Counted from the stretch's first letter, positions 25,605-37,660 are shown. The stretch is DNA of 64,000 bases from Sphagnum magellanicum (GCA_021904315.1 CM038925.1:8372501-8436500); one strand, 5' to 3'. Notes: generated by a model from the sequence alone, not told the origin. Program-made: numbers and translations.

Positions 25605-26852
25605 ATGAGAAATCACATATGTCAAAATGACACTATTTGCAACTCAAATTTAAAAAAAAACTCATATACAACTATTGTGCACCCATCCCTTGGGTATTAC
25701 AATTACTACACGTAATTATCCCCCTAGAAATACGATGTATTAATAAATAAATTACCACATCAAAACATCAATTAGTTGTATTACAGTTGTAAGTGGGTTG
25801 AAAATGGGTCTTTTATATGGTAATTTATACACATCGTACATACATATGTAGTCAACCATGTTTGACTTTTCAAGAATTACATTATAGTTACATGTGGCAA
25901 CTATTTGAGAACTATTGTAAATGTGCCACTAAAACAACAACTATGTTACAATTAATGTACAATGTACATACATGTGATCATGCCATGTGTCCACATTTCC
26001 ACCACCCATTATGGAATACATTTGCAACTAGTTTTCAATTATGGTTCCCATTGATACAATTAATACGGCCATTAGTGCACCACCACTAAAGTACTACTAT
26101 TCAACTATGTTATGACTATAATATAACTATTTATAACTTAATAAGGATACATATTCATTAATTCTTTATATTTTCATCATTTGTGTTTCATTTCAAGTGA
26201 TTTAAAATGTTATGGGAGCTTTATTTCAAGCTTTAAAAATCATCTTTGAAATGAAAAGAAAAAGGAATAATGAAAAATAACCAAAAAAATGGGCTTTCCG
26301 ATTTACAAAACGCTTGTTTTTTTTGTTGGATCTTTCCTTCTTTCAAACCTCATAACTTTCTTATTTCTTATTCATTTTAAACAACTTAAAGTGTCATAAA
26401 AATGCCATTTGAAGTTCATAAAAAAAAAATTGAACCTTGATAAGAATAAAACAACATACAAGGATTTTTTTAGGTGTTCAAAAACCGATTTTTGTAACAT
26501 TTAATGGTTTGTTGTTTTGAGTTTTTCACCATTTCTATTTTGGGGGGTGTAATGTTCTCAATTCTATTTTGTTTTTGACAATTTTTAGTATGTTAGATGT
26601 ACCAATAGGAGGGGTTCAAGTTTTGCTTGGACACTAGAAACAATGGAACACTCCCCTTATATCCGGCTTACCTAGAATGTTTAAGTATTCAATCATTGGT
26701 CGATTTACCCTATAGTTGCAACTCAATCACAACTCAATTTTCAATTAAAGAACAACTAAAAGATTTAACTCATATGTTTTATCTTCAAATCCCATGTTAC
26801 AAACTATATAAAAAGGTTTATTTTTTTATGTTCTCACATTAAAATACATGTG

Positions 26853-27753
26853 GGTGAAAGCACACTAAGATGGTTAAGTTTCAGCGGATCAAAGTCTCTT
26901 TTCATAGTCCTTTTCTAATGTCGTTGAAAAATGGTTTAAAATATGCATATTTAGATTATATTGAAAATAACCTTTTTTCCATTTCTAATTTCAAGTTATG
27001 ATGCTATAAGGGTGAAAATCTTTTAAGGTGTATCACACATGACAAAAAAGGCCTAGTCCAGTTTCTTTTTTACCCTATATTTTGATCCCCATAAAAAATA
27101 ATGAGTCAAAAGTTATTAAAATTTTCAGAAGGACTATATTTTAGACCATTACAATTCTAGATTCCATCATAATCATCCATAAATGTGTCTCTACATGGTT
27201 AAAATGATTAGGTAAAGAAAACAGAAAAGGGTGATGCCGTAACAAGATTTTAGTACACCTTAAAACATTTTGACCCATAAGACATATAAAAATTATCACA
27301 AAAGAAAATTTTTTAAATAATTTTTAAAAATGTTTTAAAAAACTTTTAAAATAATTACAATTTTGGGGATTTTGAAAATTCCATAACATAATAAATTAGA
27401 ATCACATTCCATTCATTCAATGGATCTTTAGTTTTTTAAACGTAATCCATCTAATATCCAAAGTTTCAAACACATAAGATTAACACATTGTAAGATAAAA
27501 GTCCATATCCATGAGTTTTGCAAGGCGTGACAAAATTTGTCGCTAAGATTCAAAAGTTCATTATTAATTAAATATTTAGGATTTTGATGTGATTTTTTTC
27601 ATTTAAAATGTCAACTCTATTAACATTACATATATTAGACCTTTTCTTGATATTTCAATGAAAATATTAACGTTTCATATTTATGTTTCAAAAAGATGAA
27701 GGAAAAATTACAAGTGTAACACTTAAAAAAGGATTGCATAGTGTGCTTTCACC
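26853..27753. mobile_element. 901 bp nonautonomous TIR element with 6 bp target duplication
   Basis: The left end starts GGTGAAAGCACACTA and the right end finishes TAGTGTGCTTTCACC, a perfect 15 bp inverted repeat. Immediately outside is CATGTG on both sides (26847-26852 and 27754-27759), a perfect 6 bp direct repeat. An alternative reading has 16 bp ends starting GGG and a 4 bp duplication ATGT. The interior is AT-rich, with runs of A and T and no coding potential, as expected of a MITE-like element. It sits inside the 2.8 kb insertion, so it is the innermost of three nested elements. Superfamily not assigned. Confidence 0.72.
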
Positions 27754-27865
27754 CATGTGCCATTTTGGGAGGAGCTCAAAATTTTTTAACCTAAAGGTAA
27801 AACATAAAATTAGAAAATGAAATTTCATAATTATTCTTTAGTTCACTTATTCTTGTGCTTCCCTA

Positions 27866-27948
27866 CCTACTTACTTACCTAGGTAAGTAGGTAGGTAGGT
27901 AAATAGGTAGGTCCTAGGTAAATACGTAAGTATGTAGGTTTTAAAACG
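27866..27948. repeat. CTAC/GTAG-rich tetranucleotide repeat with a palindromic centre
   Basis: Degenerate CTAC...TTAC units switch to GTAGGTAGG units around the palindrome TTACCTAGGTAA, so the tract can fold on itself. GGTAGGT-rich words recur near 35880-35900 and 44775-44790. Confidence 0.75.
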
Positions 27949-27976
27949 TACCAACCTATGGTTATGTACAACCTAC

Positions 27977-27981
<5 letters not shown>

Positions 27982-28016
<35 letters not shown>
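27982..28016. repeat. (TA)n microsatellite
   Basis: About 35 bp of uninterrupted alternating T and A. Confidence 0.95.
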
Positions 28017-28018
<2 letters not shown>

Positions 28019-28385
28019 CCAAAATACAATTAATATGTCACATGTCACAATCTTTGACCATCATTAACAATCAAATGGACAATGAAAATCAATATTTCAA
28101 AAAGAAAATGATTTTTATGTCCAAAAATCTTCATAATGTCATGTGTTAGATTTTAATAAATGAATGGCAATTAATGACATCAACATGATATCATGGGTGC
28201 AACTATAATGGAGTTGCATAATAGTTGAAAATGAGTTGTTTTGATTGAGTTGCAATGAGTTGCACCATGTACATATGGTGAATTGCAACTTTATAACTCA
28301 TGTAACTTGTCTATTAACATTCATGGTGTATAGATACAGTGAGTTGCAAGGTTAATTGCAAAACACCTTTTTTTTTTCATAATGG

Positions 28386-29525
28386 TTATCAACCTCGAAT
28401 TCAGAGGTTTGAACAAAGAGATGTTTATTTGTAGTAGACAACACCGATTACTTTGGATGTGACTTCAAGACATGTTATTTACGTGTGTAGAAGGTTTTAC
28501 CTTTGAGAATGTTGTTGGAGGGCCAAGATGGTCAAACATGGAAGGACTATGTGTGTAATTGTGCACCATGTCATCTTCCCAGTGTGGATGGCCAAATTGA
28601 CACATCCTTAGATGTGGTTCATGTTGGCTTATGATGTATGTTGTGCGGGCAATTTTCAAGAGCCGCCACTATGTTGATTTGTGATCAATGTTCTCGAGGT
28701 TGGCACATGGGATGTCTCATGCCACTAGTGGAAGAAATGTTAGTTAGCAAATTGTTTTACCTTCGATGCATCCAATAGACTTAGGTTCCTACGGTTAAAT
28801 AGTGGAATGAGTTTAAAGTTTTCTTCCATGGTGATTCACTTTTGGCTAAGGATTTGAAAGATTACAAAGAGGCAAATAACAATGGAGTTCACATTTGCAC
28901 CTGGCCTATTGGTCCTTTTGTTTTGGAACCAAAGTGTTCATACATAGTGGATCTCCATCAAATAGTTATATAATGTTATCTAGCTTAGAGGGACCTTGGT
29001 CCTAGTTTGGATGTGGTGTACCATTTAGGGTATCTCTATGTTATGTGTTTTATGTGTGACAACATCAATAATTGTAGTCAGTGACATAGGAACACACAAC
29101 ACAACTCATACCACTATCATTAGCCTAGGCCACAAAATGGCAAAGAGCAAAGGTAGGCATAGAAATTCTTGGCATGCAATTGGTGGGACGCTGAGTTATT
29201 TTTCTTTTGGGGAGAGTGGGGTAAGGGTGGTGTTGGATTTTTGTTGTTCTCAATGTGTTCACCTCAAGTTCCCAATCTGTTCCCCAACATATAACAGCTC
29301 ACTTTGTCTCATGTATGCTTTGCTCAATATTGTCCTCCTGGGAACCTACATAGCTGGGCCAATATTGGCATTTCTATGATTCTATGTTTGCTTGATGAAT
29401 ACTTCTATATTGGGGAGTCTCCAATTATTCAGATTTTGTTTAAATGATGTCAATTAAAGAGGCACATTCGCAAAAAAAAATCTGAGCTTGGAAGGCATCC
29501 CCCAACTAAATAATATGGATCTCAC
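28386..29525 (+). mobile_element. Ty3/gypsy fossil F, 3' part with PHD-like finger and tail
   Basis: The integrase tail of fossil F resumes here after the 2.8 kb insertion. At 28635-28715, in one frame, it shows C-x2-C-x11-C-x2-C-x4-H-x2-C (including C-M-L-C-G-Q and C-D-Q-C-S-R-G-W-H), the first six ligands of a PHD-type zinc finger. Downstream, 28800-29030 is decayed coding sequence. 29120-29525 is a 3' region with a second copy at 58190-58625. The element is broken in several places in this part. PHD fingers bind histone tails in host proteins; use in integration targeting is an inference by analogy with chromodomain integrases. Confidence 0.75.
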
Positions 29526-30449
29526 TATACTATATGAAATAAATACAATGTACTACCTATTGTCTTTAAAACTATACAATGCTAAACATGATGGTGGTTC
29601 TGAGTGGTAGGCGCTACTGTACCAGTTTTGGTTCCAAGGAACCCATACCAGAGTTTCCAGATTGCGGAGTACTAGAACTGAACTGTGGAACCGTTCTGCT
29701 GCCTGCTATATGCACTACTTATTGGTAATGATTGTGTTTGTCTCAAAAACTAAGAAATGAGAAAAATTGATGTTTGTGTGCAGTGTCACATTAGAGCAAT
29801 TAAAATTTCTGAAGGGTTGAGGAGGCTATCTCTGTGAGGAGCATGGTTTTTGAGGAAATGAAATCTTTACACACTTCCCATGCTTTCACAGTCTAGGCAT
29901 AATCAGATCACTGCGAAGTGATGCATTTGCAACCCAAAATAAAACAGCCTTAGAACTCAACAAAGTCAAATTTGCCCTTAACATACAAAGGAGACCAGTT
30001 AGTCTTGCAAATGCGAGAGCTATGCTGGGTTGGAAGCTGGAGATTGGGAGACTCTAAATACAAATCCAGAGCAATTCAATTGAGACATTCAAAATGCAAT
30101 TTCAGAACAATTCATTTTCTTGAGATAAAACAAGATGATATCAACCCTGTTTAATGGTTACCATAACCAATGTTGAGAAATACCACTAACATTCTCATCA
30201 AACTAACATAGATAGACAACTGAAGGAAGACACTTATCAAAAACGATTGTGTCAACACGATCTTTGCCCATCTCCAAATATGCAAATCCAGGATGTCAGC
30301 CAAAAGGACTCCGCATGAACCAATCATCTCCGTGCAAGCTGCATCTATGAGGAATGCTTGCCATGAACAGTTCCAAGAGGAAATTCTCAAAAAACTGCAA
30401 GCTTGGATCATGAAACACCTGCCCTCTAAATTTGATACTTTCTCAGATT
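29526..30449. other. Spacer between fossil F and the PADRE gene
   Basis: No gene was recognised. The part nearest 30449 would hold the 3' UTR of the minus-strand PADRE gene. A short tRNA-promoter-like stretch at about 29590-29645 was judged too weak to call. Confidence 0.4.
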
Positions 30450-31265
30450 CTAGCAATGTTCTTTGAGTCTCTCTGTAGTCCCGGGAGGAGGAGGAGGAGC
30501 AGTACCCTCTTTTAGTACCCCAGTAAGCAAATCTATCTCGGAAATACATTCTAGGGCTGGCCTCCATCGGTTCCTGGAGCACTGAAATCCAGCACCCATG
30601 TTCACCTCTGGACCATCTCCTCCCTCCTCGACCCTGGTACTAAAAGGAATTAGACCTGACAGAACCTTCTTGGCCACTTGCACCAAGCATGTCATCAGCA
30701 TGGGTGATAAGAAGCCTTGCTTTGCCTGTTGTTGAGCTCCGACGATTTCAGAAGCAGCTTGGTTCGCTTCTCCTGCAACATTCTTGCTAAACCAAATTTC
30801 GCTGCTTCTGGCCCTCTTTGCTGCATTTGAGCTGGTGTTCTCGATACCAGTGTTTGGAGGATCCGAGGCAAGAATTACCCCTCTGGTCTTGGAAGGATTA
30901 AACACAGGAGGAGCGACGAAGCTGGAAGCAGGAGTGACATGGGCGGCTTGGCCGGAATGGGATTGGAAGCATGAGCAGGAAGGTGGATTCGAGAAGATGT
31001 TGGAGAGATGGGGCAGGAGACGGGGGAGAGGGAGGAGGAGGTAGATTCTTCCCTCTACTAGTTCCATGTCCAAAGGCAGCATGGCTGTGTGGTACAGGGG
31101 AGCTTCGGTGCTGGGCTCACACACAAAATGGTGGGGATGGCATTCAACTAATTCGCCCACTGTCACAGGGTGGATTAAGCTCCGAACTCTGCCTTCTCCA
31201 TCCACCACTCTCACTGGCTGCCATGCATACATACACTTGCAGAAGATCACTCCTCGACTCCTCAT
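30450..31265 (-). CDS. PADRE (DUF4228) domain protein, 271 residues
   Basis: A single-exon open frame runs from ATG at 31265 to a stop at 30450. Residues about 16-80 match the N-terminal PADRE/DUF4228 pattern: V-R-V-V-D-G-E-G-R-V, then H-P-V-T-V-G-E-L-V, then H-P-H-H-F-V, then M-E-L-V-E-G-R-I-Y-L-L-L-P-L. Residues about 90-180 are Ser/Pro/Ala-rich and look disordered, as the family name implies. The short motif W-R-P-A-L-E-C-I-S-E-I (234-244) recalls a C-terminal W-x-P-x-L-x-x-I-x-E motif of one PADRE branch. A Pro run (about 256-261) closes the protein. In known plants the family is small, plant-specific and often induced by pathogens or abiotic stress; its biochemical role is unknown. No membrane segment or signal peptide is seen. 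The length is near the upper end for the family. No introns or breaks. The ATG is chosen because the N-terminal Cys-containing stretch just before the domain is typical. Confidence 0.86.
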   Translation of the reverse strand: MRSRGVIFCKCMYAWQPVRVVDGEGRVRSLIHPVTVGELVECHPHHFVCEPSTEAPLYHTAMLPLDMELVEGRIYLLLPLPRLLPHLSNIFSNPPSCSCFQSHSGQAAHVTPASSFVAPPVFNPSKTRGVILASDPPNTGIENTSSNAAKRARSSEIWFSKNVAGEANQAASEIVGAQQQAKQGFLSPMLMTCLVQVAKKVLSGLIPFSTRVEEGGDGPEVNMGAGFQCSRNRWRPALECISEIDLLTGVLKEGTAPPPPPGTTERLKEHC

Positions 31266-33300
31266 TGCTTTCCCACTTTGTTGCAGCTTTTCTACGCTGG
31301 ATATGGCGGCTGCACACTCTTGTCAACAAAGTCGACAAGACTTCCTTGCAGAAAAGAGTTTACGTCTCAGATCCTGATCCTCAGCTCACATTCTTTAAAA
31401 CCTGAAGTTCTCGGATCAAATCTAACTGTACACTCTTGACACAATCTCTAACAAAGCATCTGACTTGAGCAGAAAATGTGGTCCTACCGATTAACCCGAA
31501 AGACATTGTCGATGCAAAGATTGAACAGAAGAGATCCACATAAGAACGATGATGAGCGCACGGGCCGCAATGCACTCGACGGAGCAACTCGGTAGGTGGA
31601 AAGAAATAAGACGCAATGCTCAGATGTTTTGAGGTCTTACATTGAAGAACAGCCCATTTTCAGAGCTTGAGCTGAAAGTTCGTGATCAAAAGATCCGAGA
31701 GTGCTGGAACTGGATCAAACTTTTTTGACCATCAGGACGACGCTAATGTCCACAAGCCCAATCAAGAAAGCATCTTCTTTTATTCACATTTTAACTCATC
31801 CCAGAGCTGTTAGATCAAACAAACAGCCCGCTGAATTGTATCTGAGTGAAAAACACAATCTGTGTATTTAGGTGATGATAAAATCTCTAATTTACAACTC
31901 TGAAGGTGCTCATGTGAAGGTAGGTGATCAGAAAAAAAAGCCTCAAATTAGAAACCTCTACCCTTTTGAAATCAAATATACATTCCACTTGCAAAACACG
32001 GCTCAATCCATCAATGGTCGCAAAGAAGATGTACATCAAGTGTGATTTGATATGGGGAACCAAAAGCCCATGGCATCAATAGCAACATCTGTGGAAACAA
32101 AACCACAGGAGGGAGACTAAAGAGACAATGACCTAGGGCAGAAAAAACTAGAAGAGGAGAAAATGAAGGCATTAACAGGAAAGCTGCCTAGTATAACAGT
32201 GGTCACTATTGTATAAGTTACAGAACTAGCTGTCTCTAAACTCTTTCTAAGCTCTACAAAAGTGCTTTTTTCTGATTCAGAAGAGGCCACAAACATCTGG
32301 AGGCTCATGAGCATAAGCAGAAAACTGTCACAACAATTAGAGCAAGAAGAGAACAAAATTTGTGGGAAAGATAGCAGGAATTAGCAGAGAGGTTAAGAAT
32401 AAATCAAGCCCATTTTGAAGCTGCAAGTGGGAAAGCAGTGTGAACTATGGTTGCAGAACTGGCATCTGCAGCATGAACTGGTGCTGGAGCATGGGTGTGG
32501 CCTAAGTTGCCACCCCATAGCAGTAGCAGCACTGGTACAATGCAGGGGCTGCAACTCCCATACCGCATTCTCCACTGTACAGTACCATTGCTCCCCTGTT
32601 ACCACCAAATATCACATTAGGATGTCATCCGTTATTGTCAGCCTTTTCCAGACTCAAGGTAACTTGGTGTACATAGTAAGTAACGCACCACCAGATGCAC
32701 ATATTTGTGGAATGTAATTTAATACATTGTCACTGAATCTGGATACAATATTGATGGACCAATTATACCAAATTCTGAATTTGCCTCACTAAACACTCTC
32801 CCAATCTCTGAGATTTTTGTCATAGTAACTCAATCAAATTGTCTTCAATGGAAAATTGATCCAATGGTTTCCAGACAGTTGTCTCTAAACTTGCCTCACT
32901 AATGTACCCTCCCATTGTCTGAGAGTTCGATCCTCATAGCTCTCAATCAAGTAGCTTTGAATGCAATCAGAATGCAATATTCTCAGGCAAAGTTGCCTTA
33001 CTGAATACTCTCAAATTCTCTGGGGGTGTTCTAAGGGATTTATCAATTGGGCAATACTCAATGGAATCTGGATGCACTATTTGCAGACAACCTCTTGAAA
33101 TTGCTTTGTTAAATGCTTCCCAATCTTGGAGGGGAAGTTGGAACACTAGTAATTCAATCAAGTAATGGTGGATTTTGTGAAGTATGTGTGATGACATAGT
33201 ATTTACTTGACATGGGGACTGGGATGCCCACTCACTGGCTTGTCCACAAAGGCCTGAAGGCTGTGTCAATGCATTTTAAAAAAATAGTTCAAACCTGTTC
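31266..33300. other. Upstream region of the PADRE gene and unplaced unique sequence
   Basis: The part next to 31266 is the 5' flank of the PADRE gene. No convincing TATA box was seen in the first 300 bp. 31450-33300 is less AT-rich than the surrounding spacers and contains short open frames on both strands that resemble nothing known. It could hold UTR or noncoding-transcript sequence; there is no direct support. Confidence 0.35.
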
Positions 33301-36300
33301 AAATTTCAAAAATAAAAATTGCACTCTTGCCAGGACATTACAAAAAATTGCTTTTTTAATCTATACGTGTCCCTTTCACAAAACAAAGTGAAAACAATTG
33401 GCTCTTCAGGCATGAGGGAAGATGTCGTGAATAAGATGACAAACTTTGCCAATTGCACAGACAAGTTGAGCACATGTTGGTATGTTATAAGGACTAGGAG
33501 ATGCTTTTGGTGTCAGACATTGCCTAATGTGTGGTGGTCATTGCTACATCAATTGCAGTAGTTAGCAGGCCCACACTAATCCCAGACCCACACATGAATG
33601 ACTTAGTGTCCACCACCATACTAGTAAATATGTGCATGTACAAGTTTGTGGTCCACAGAAATTTTAAATGATGTAGCCTATCACATTGGCAATGAACCAA
33701 CACGCATAGATTATTTGAGTGAAGACCAACACTAAAATGCATGTACATATGAGGGAGGGCCTCCATTTTGAACTAATTTGTACATATTTATCATCAAGAT
33801 ATATTCAGCTATTGTGGTATTGCAATTCCAAAACACCTCACTACTTATATTGTGATTAAGTTTTAAGTATCCAAGGTCACTCAATTCCCTAGAAGAAAAG
33901 GAAAATAATAATCCTGAAAATTACATGAAAGCATATATAAGATAATGGGAAGACTAAAAGTATGTTTTGTGCCTTAGGACATGTTTGTAATTTACCAATG
34001 TTGCATTCTTTTATTGAGAACATAATATTTTGTAGTTTAGTTTTAACTAGTCATTACTTTGGTGCATGCATCATGCAAGAATAGTTAACTTTCAGCCAAG
34101 AAAGACATGTGGTCAGTAAAGGCATTATTATATGTATAGGAATGGGTTACAAACATAGTAAAAAGGAACCAAGGGTGACAAGGTTAAAGACGTTTCCAAA
34201 GATTGCATTTGACACATGCCATTATTATGTTGGATTTTATTTTTGTTTTTTGCATTTTTCATATTTAATTTATAGTTGTGTGTTGGATTTTTTAAAAAAT
34301 TATATCTTAGTCTATATCATTTATATTATGCATCAATGCTTTGAACAACATAAAAATGAATAATTTTTTGTTAAACTCATATTCTCAATATTCATAATTT
34401 TCAAGATCAAAAGCAAGTTTGAAGCAAATGTGTTCAAGTGTGTTTTTAATTATTTTATTTTTTTCTTTTTTTCTTTTTTTAGTCATCAATATTAAGATTT
34501 TCTCCAAATTTGAGAAAGAATGGTGCACATTTTATAATTAAAAATAATGTTTGAAAAAAATATAGTGTCCACAATTGTTTTGACCATGCAGAAGGACTTT
34601 TGAAAAATCTTCGATTCACATCAAGTTTTGAAGATTGAAACTTTGCAAGTAATGGAATCTATAAGATAAAAAATTGACAATTCAATTTACTATGCCCTCC
34701 TTGTGAGTTTTCAAAGATACAAAATTATGGTTTTAAGCATTATTCACACAACTTGTTGCTCCTTTTACAATGCTTGGACCCAATCTGATGTATTTCCATA
34801 ATCTAAGCTTGGTAAGCCTATCAAGCATATGATATAACACCATACATATAATGTTGAGAAAATACCAATTATCACATCTCATGACATGCACAATACAATA
34901 GTAGAATCCACAAATAAGGTCACATTCATGTCTTTAGGCTTTTGTTTTGTTCTTCTATGAAGTTCCACAAAAGTCAATTAATCACACAATTTCATTATCA
35001 ATAGGTTTGGCATTAGTGTTTCCCTCTCTTTTGGTGACACTTGTATATTCACGTCAAACAAATGCATTAGAAATAACTTTTAAACTTTGAACTTATCCTT
35101 GTCAAAATGTTATATCCAATGACATGGTTGAATGGCTCAATTATGGTCATTCAAAAGTTTTTAATTAAACTTTAATTATGATTTTTGATGGAAGATAGAA
35201 TCAAAATGTACCTATGAGATGATAAACAAGAAAGAAAAATACATGACGACTTCCAACAAGATGAGCAACAAGCAAGGACTAACCAAAAAAAAGCAAACAA
35301 AGTACATCTCAACATGAAGCTCAATTGAAATAAGCAACCACAGCAACATCAACATGTTAGCATGTCAATGTGGAACAAGCAAGTTGGTGTGGAACAAAGG
35401 AGCACAACATTGCATGGACCTTATAGGTCAATGGAAGAAACAACCTTACATGGAGGTGAGAACATGTTAGCTTGAATGTTGACATGATCACAAACAAATC
35501 AAATCTTCCTTGCTCATTATGAGAAGAGCTTATTAGAAAAACCAAATAGAACAAGTGAGTAGAGAGATGAGCAAGCGAGGAGAAATGATGAAGTAAAATA
35601 GGGGTCAAGAACATGCAAAAGGAGGGGGAGGTGGAAAGATACAAGATAGAAAAAAGTCTCAAAAAAAAGACATTGCATTGGCAAGAAGACACAAAAATCC
35701 AAAAGCGAAAAAAAGGCAACCTATGCCATCTTCATGTCTTACACATTCATATCAATGTCATGACTTAGTCAAGGATGAACCACAATTGAGTTATCAAGGT
35801 TCCACATGTATAACCTATCCTGTAGACACTCCTACTTCCCCCTTACACTACCTATGTAGACGATAGATGGGTAAGTATCATAGGTAAGTAGGTAGGGAAT
35901 GTGAATGGTATGTAGTTAAGGCACGGGATGGCTACTAAGTAGGTAGATGCATGTGGATGGTTAGTACATAGCTAATCGCCATGGTTATCTATGCTACAAT
36001 AATACAACTTAAAATTTGTTTTCTTTTGACACACTACCTTAATTAGTACCCTTACCATTCAGGCATCTTCTTGACTATTTCACTTTTCTTTTTTCGCTTC
36101 AGCAGTAAAAATGAGAATTTCCTAAAATTCCCATGGTTTAGGTAAGGAAAAAAATGCCAAATAAATTTGCACTTTGGCTATAAATTTCTTGAAATTCCTG
36201 CAGTTCAAGTGGGAAAAAATATGGCAAGTAATTTTGCAGTACTTAGCCACACCACAAAGCTTCAGGATAGGCAGTCAATGATAATGTTAAACAATTTCTA

Positions 36301-36360
36301 GAACTTTCGCCTTTGTGAGCAGCTAATTTTGAGAGAAACTGACATTTATTGAAAATAATT
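33301..36360. other. AT-rich spacer, no gene seen
   Basis: Short open frames occur only by chance. GGTAAGTAGGTAGGG words lie at 35880-35900. There are several poly(T) and poly(A) runs, for example near 34450-34480. Confidence 0.4.
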
Positions 36361-37069
36361 TAACTCCCGCCAGAATGCTAAAGGTTTTATGTTATCTACC
36401 CTGCACCCTGTTGGCTGCTGGTTCACTCTGGCCGTTGTTTTATGGGTGTGACTTTTGTGACAGATATATGGCATGGAGATGGCCGACCATGAGCTGTGTC
36501 CTACAGGAGCCTATCAGATTCTGCATTTTCATCATGTGGAGTAAATGCCTGATGAATGGTCTATTGTGTAGGACACATGGACTGGCATGGACACCATCAC
36601 TTGGTGCTTCCCCCTCCTATTCACTTCCTTGATTTATGTGATCAGTAAACGGGTTTTCCCATCCCTGTTCCCCTTTGTGGGGTTTCCTGTGTACAACTCA
36701 TAGAACAATTGCAAGATTGGAAATCACTGAAAAAAAATTGATCCACAGGCTAGAATGTGGATCCGTTTCATGGTCATGGTTAATTGAGTTGCCTCAACAT
36801 TGAAATATCTGGAAGAAAAACATGCAGGTCTGAATTTCATGATTCCAGAAGATTTGAGCATTTGAACTCTGGGCACTAATGAAAAGTTCAGGAATTTTAA
36901 GCTTCACCACACACTTCTAGACCACCACTAATTATCGTTCAATGACTGGCTGATGTTTAGTGATGCATGGTCTCAAATTGGCTGTGACTCCAGCTAATCC
37001 AAACATCTATCTGTGGGATGGGTTGTTTAAGGGACCAAGAGGATGCACAGCTTTTGGTAGTTACAAATG
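36361..37069. other. Unplaced, moderately GC-richer block
   Basis: This looks like UTR or old exon sequence in base use, but no protein or repeat family was recognised on either strand. Confidence 0.3.
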
Positions 37070-37660
37070 TTGCATATGTTTAGGATATAAATGTTACATA
37101 CATGTCAGCGTAATAGGGAACATATTTACACCTTGTGCAAGTGTGTAAAATCCAGCCCAAACTCATGTAAGTTTAAGTGTATATAACATTGGGCATGTAT
37201 GTGTAAGTGTAAAGCAACTGACATGCAATGCCATAGCTGTGTAATATTGTGTAAAGTTTGGTGAATAAAATATGAATAATATGGAACATGTAGACACTCT
37301 TTTTTTCATGTCAGACAGTTCACCAATCTTTCACCAAACCCACAGTTTAAGAATGAAGTACAAATTGATTTCCAATTACAAACATGCATTTATTATGTAA
37401 AATGAATGCATTGGATTGGGAGATTACAAAGTGTCAATGTGAGTATGGGGTTGAATAAAATACATTGATTATTTACATGGTATATACACATCCAAAAACC
37501 ATGTACAGTGGCTCATGTAAGTGTAATGAGAATTATTTACATTACTTTCATGCAAGTGTAAATGGGATCATATACAACAAAATATGTGTAAATATATGAA
37601 TATGGTTGTGTAAGTATAAATCAACAGTTAACTATGACTATTTACATGGCAAGTACACTT
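37070..37660. repeat. Cluster of TGTAAGTGTAAA-type words
   Basis: Words such as ATGTAAGTGTAA, TGTGTAAATAT and their complements (TTTACAC, ACTTACAC) recur many times on both strands over about 590 bp. The same vocabulary fills 57320-57570. This fits subterminal repeat regions of a DNA transposon or Helitron-like element. Ends were not resolved. Confidence 0.55.

Larger units (their letters stand above)
25605..28385. mobile_element. Candidate 2.8 kb DNA transposon with inverted subterminal repeats, inside fossil F
   Basis: Fossil F breaks off in its integrase tail at about 25604 and resumes at about 28386, so the 2.78 kb between is an insertion. Near the left end the word TTTGCAACTCAA and related CAACTA words recur (25634-25960). 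Near the right end AGTTGCA words recur in the opposite orientation (28198-28370). Mirror-image subterminal repeats are typical of several DNA transposon superfamilies. The right end (reverse complement reading GGTGTTTTGCAATTAACC) resembles 62178-62215 (GGGTTTTGCAATTGTCG). No transposase is visible and no clean terminal repeat or target duplication was resolved. Confidence 0.5.

Noticed and set aside
27866-27948. CTAC/GTAG tract as a possible CRISPR-like or regulated array
   Set aside because: It is a degenerate tetranucleotide repeat without spacers.
29590-29645. tRNA-promoter-like stretch (TGGTTCTGAGTGGTAGGCGC, then GGTTCCAAGGAACCC)
   Set aside because: The A-box-like part is one base too long, the B-box-like part fits poorly, and no cloverleaf or A-rich tail could be found.
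30784-31405. Open frames on the plus strand opposite the PADRE gene
   Set aside because: They are complementary to a clear PADRE coding frame and carry no motifs of their own.
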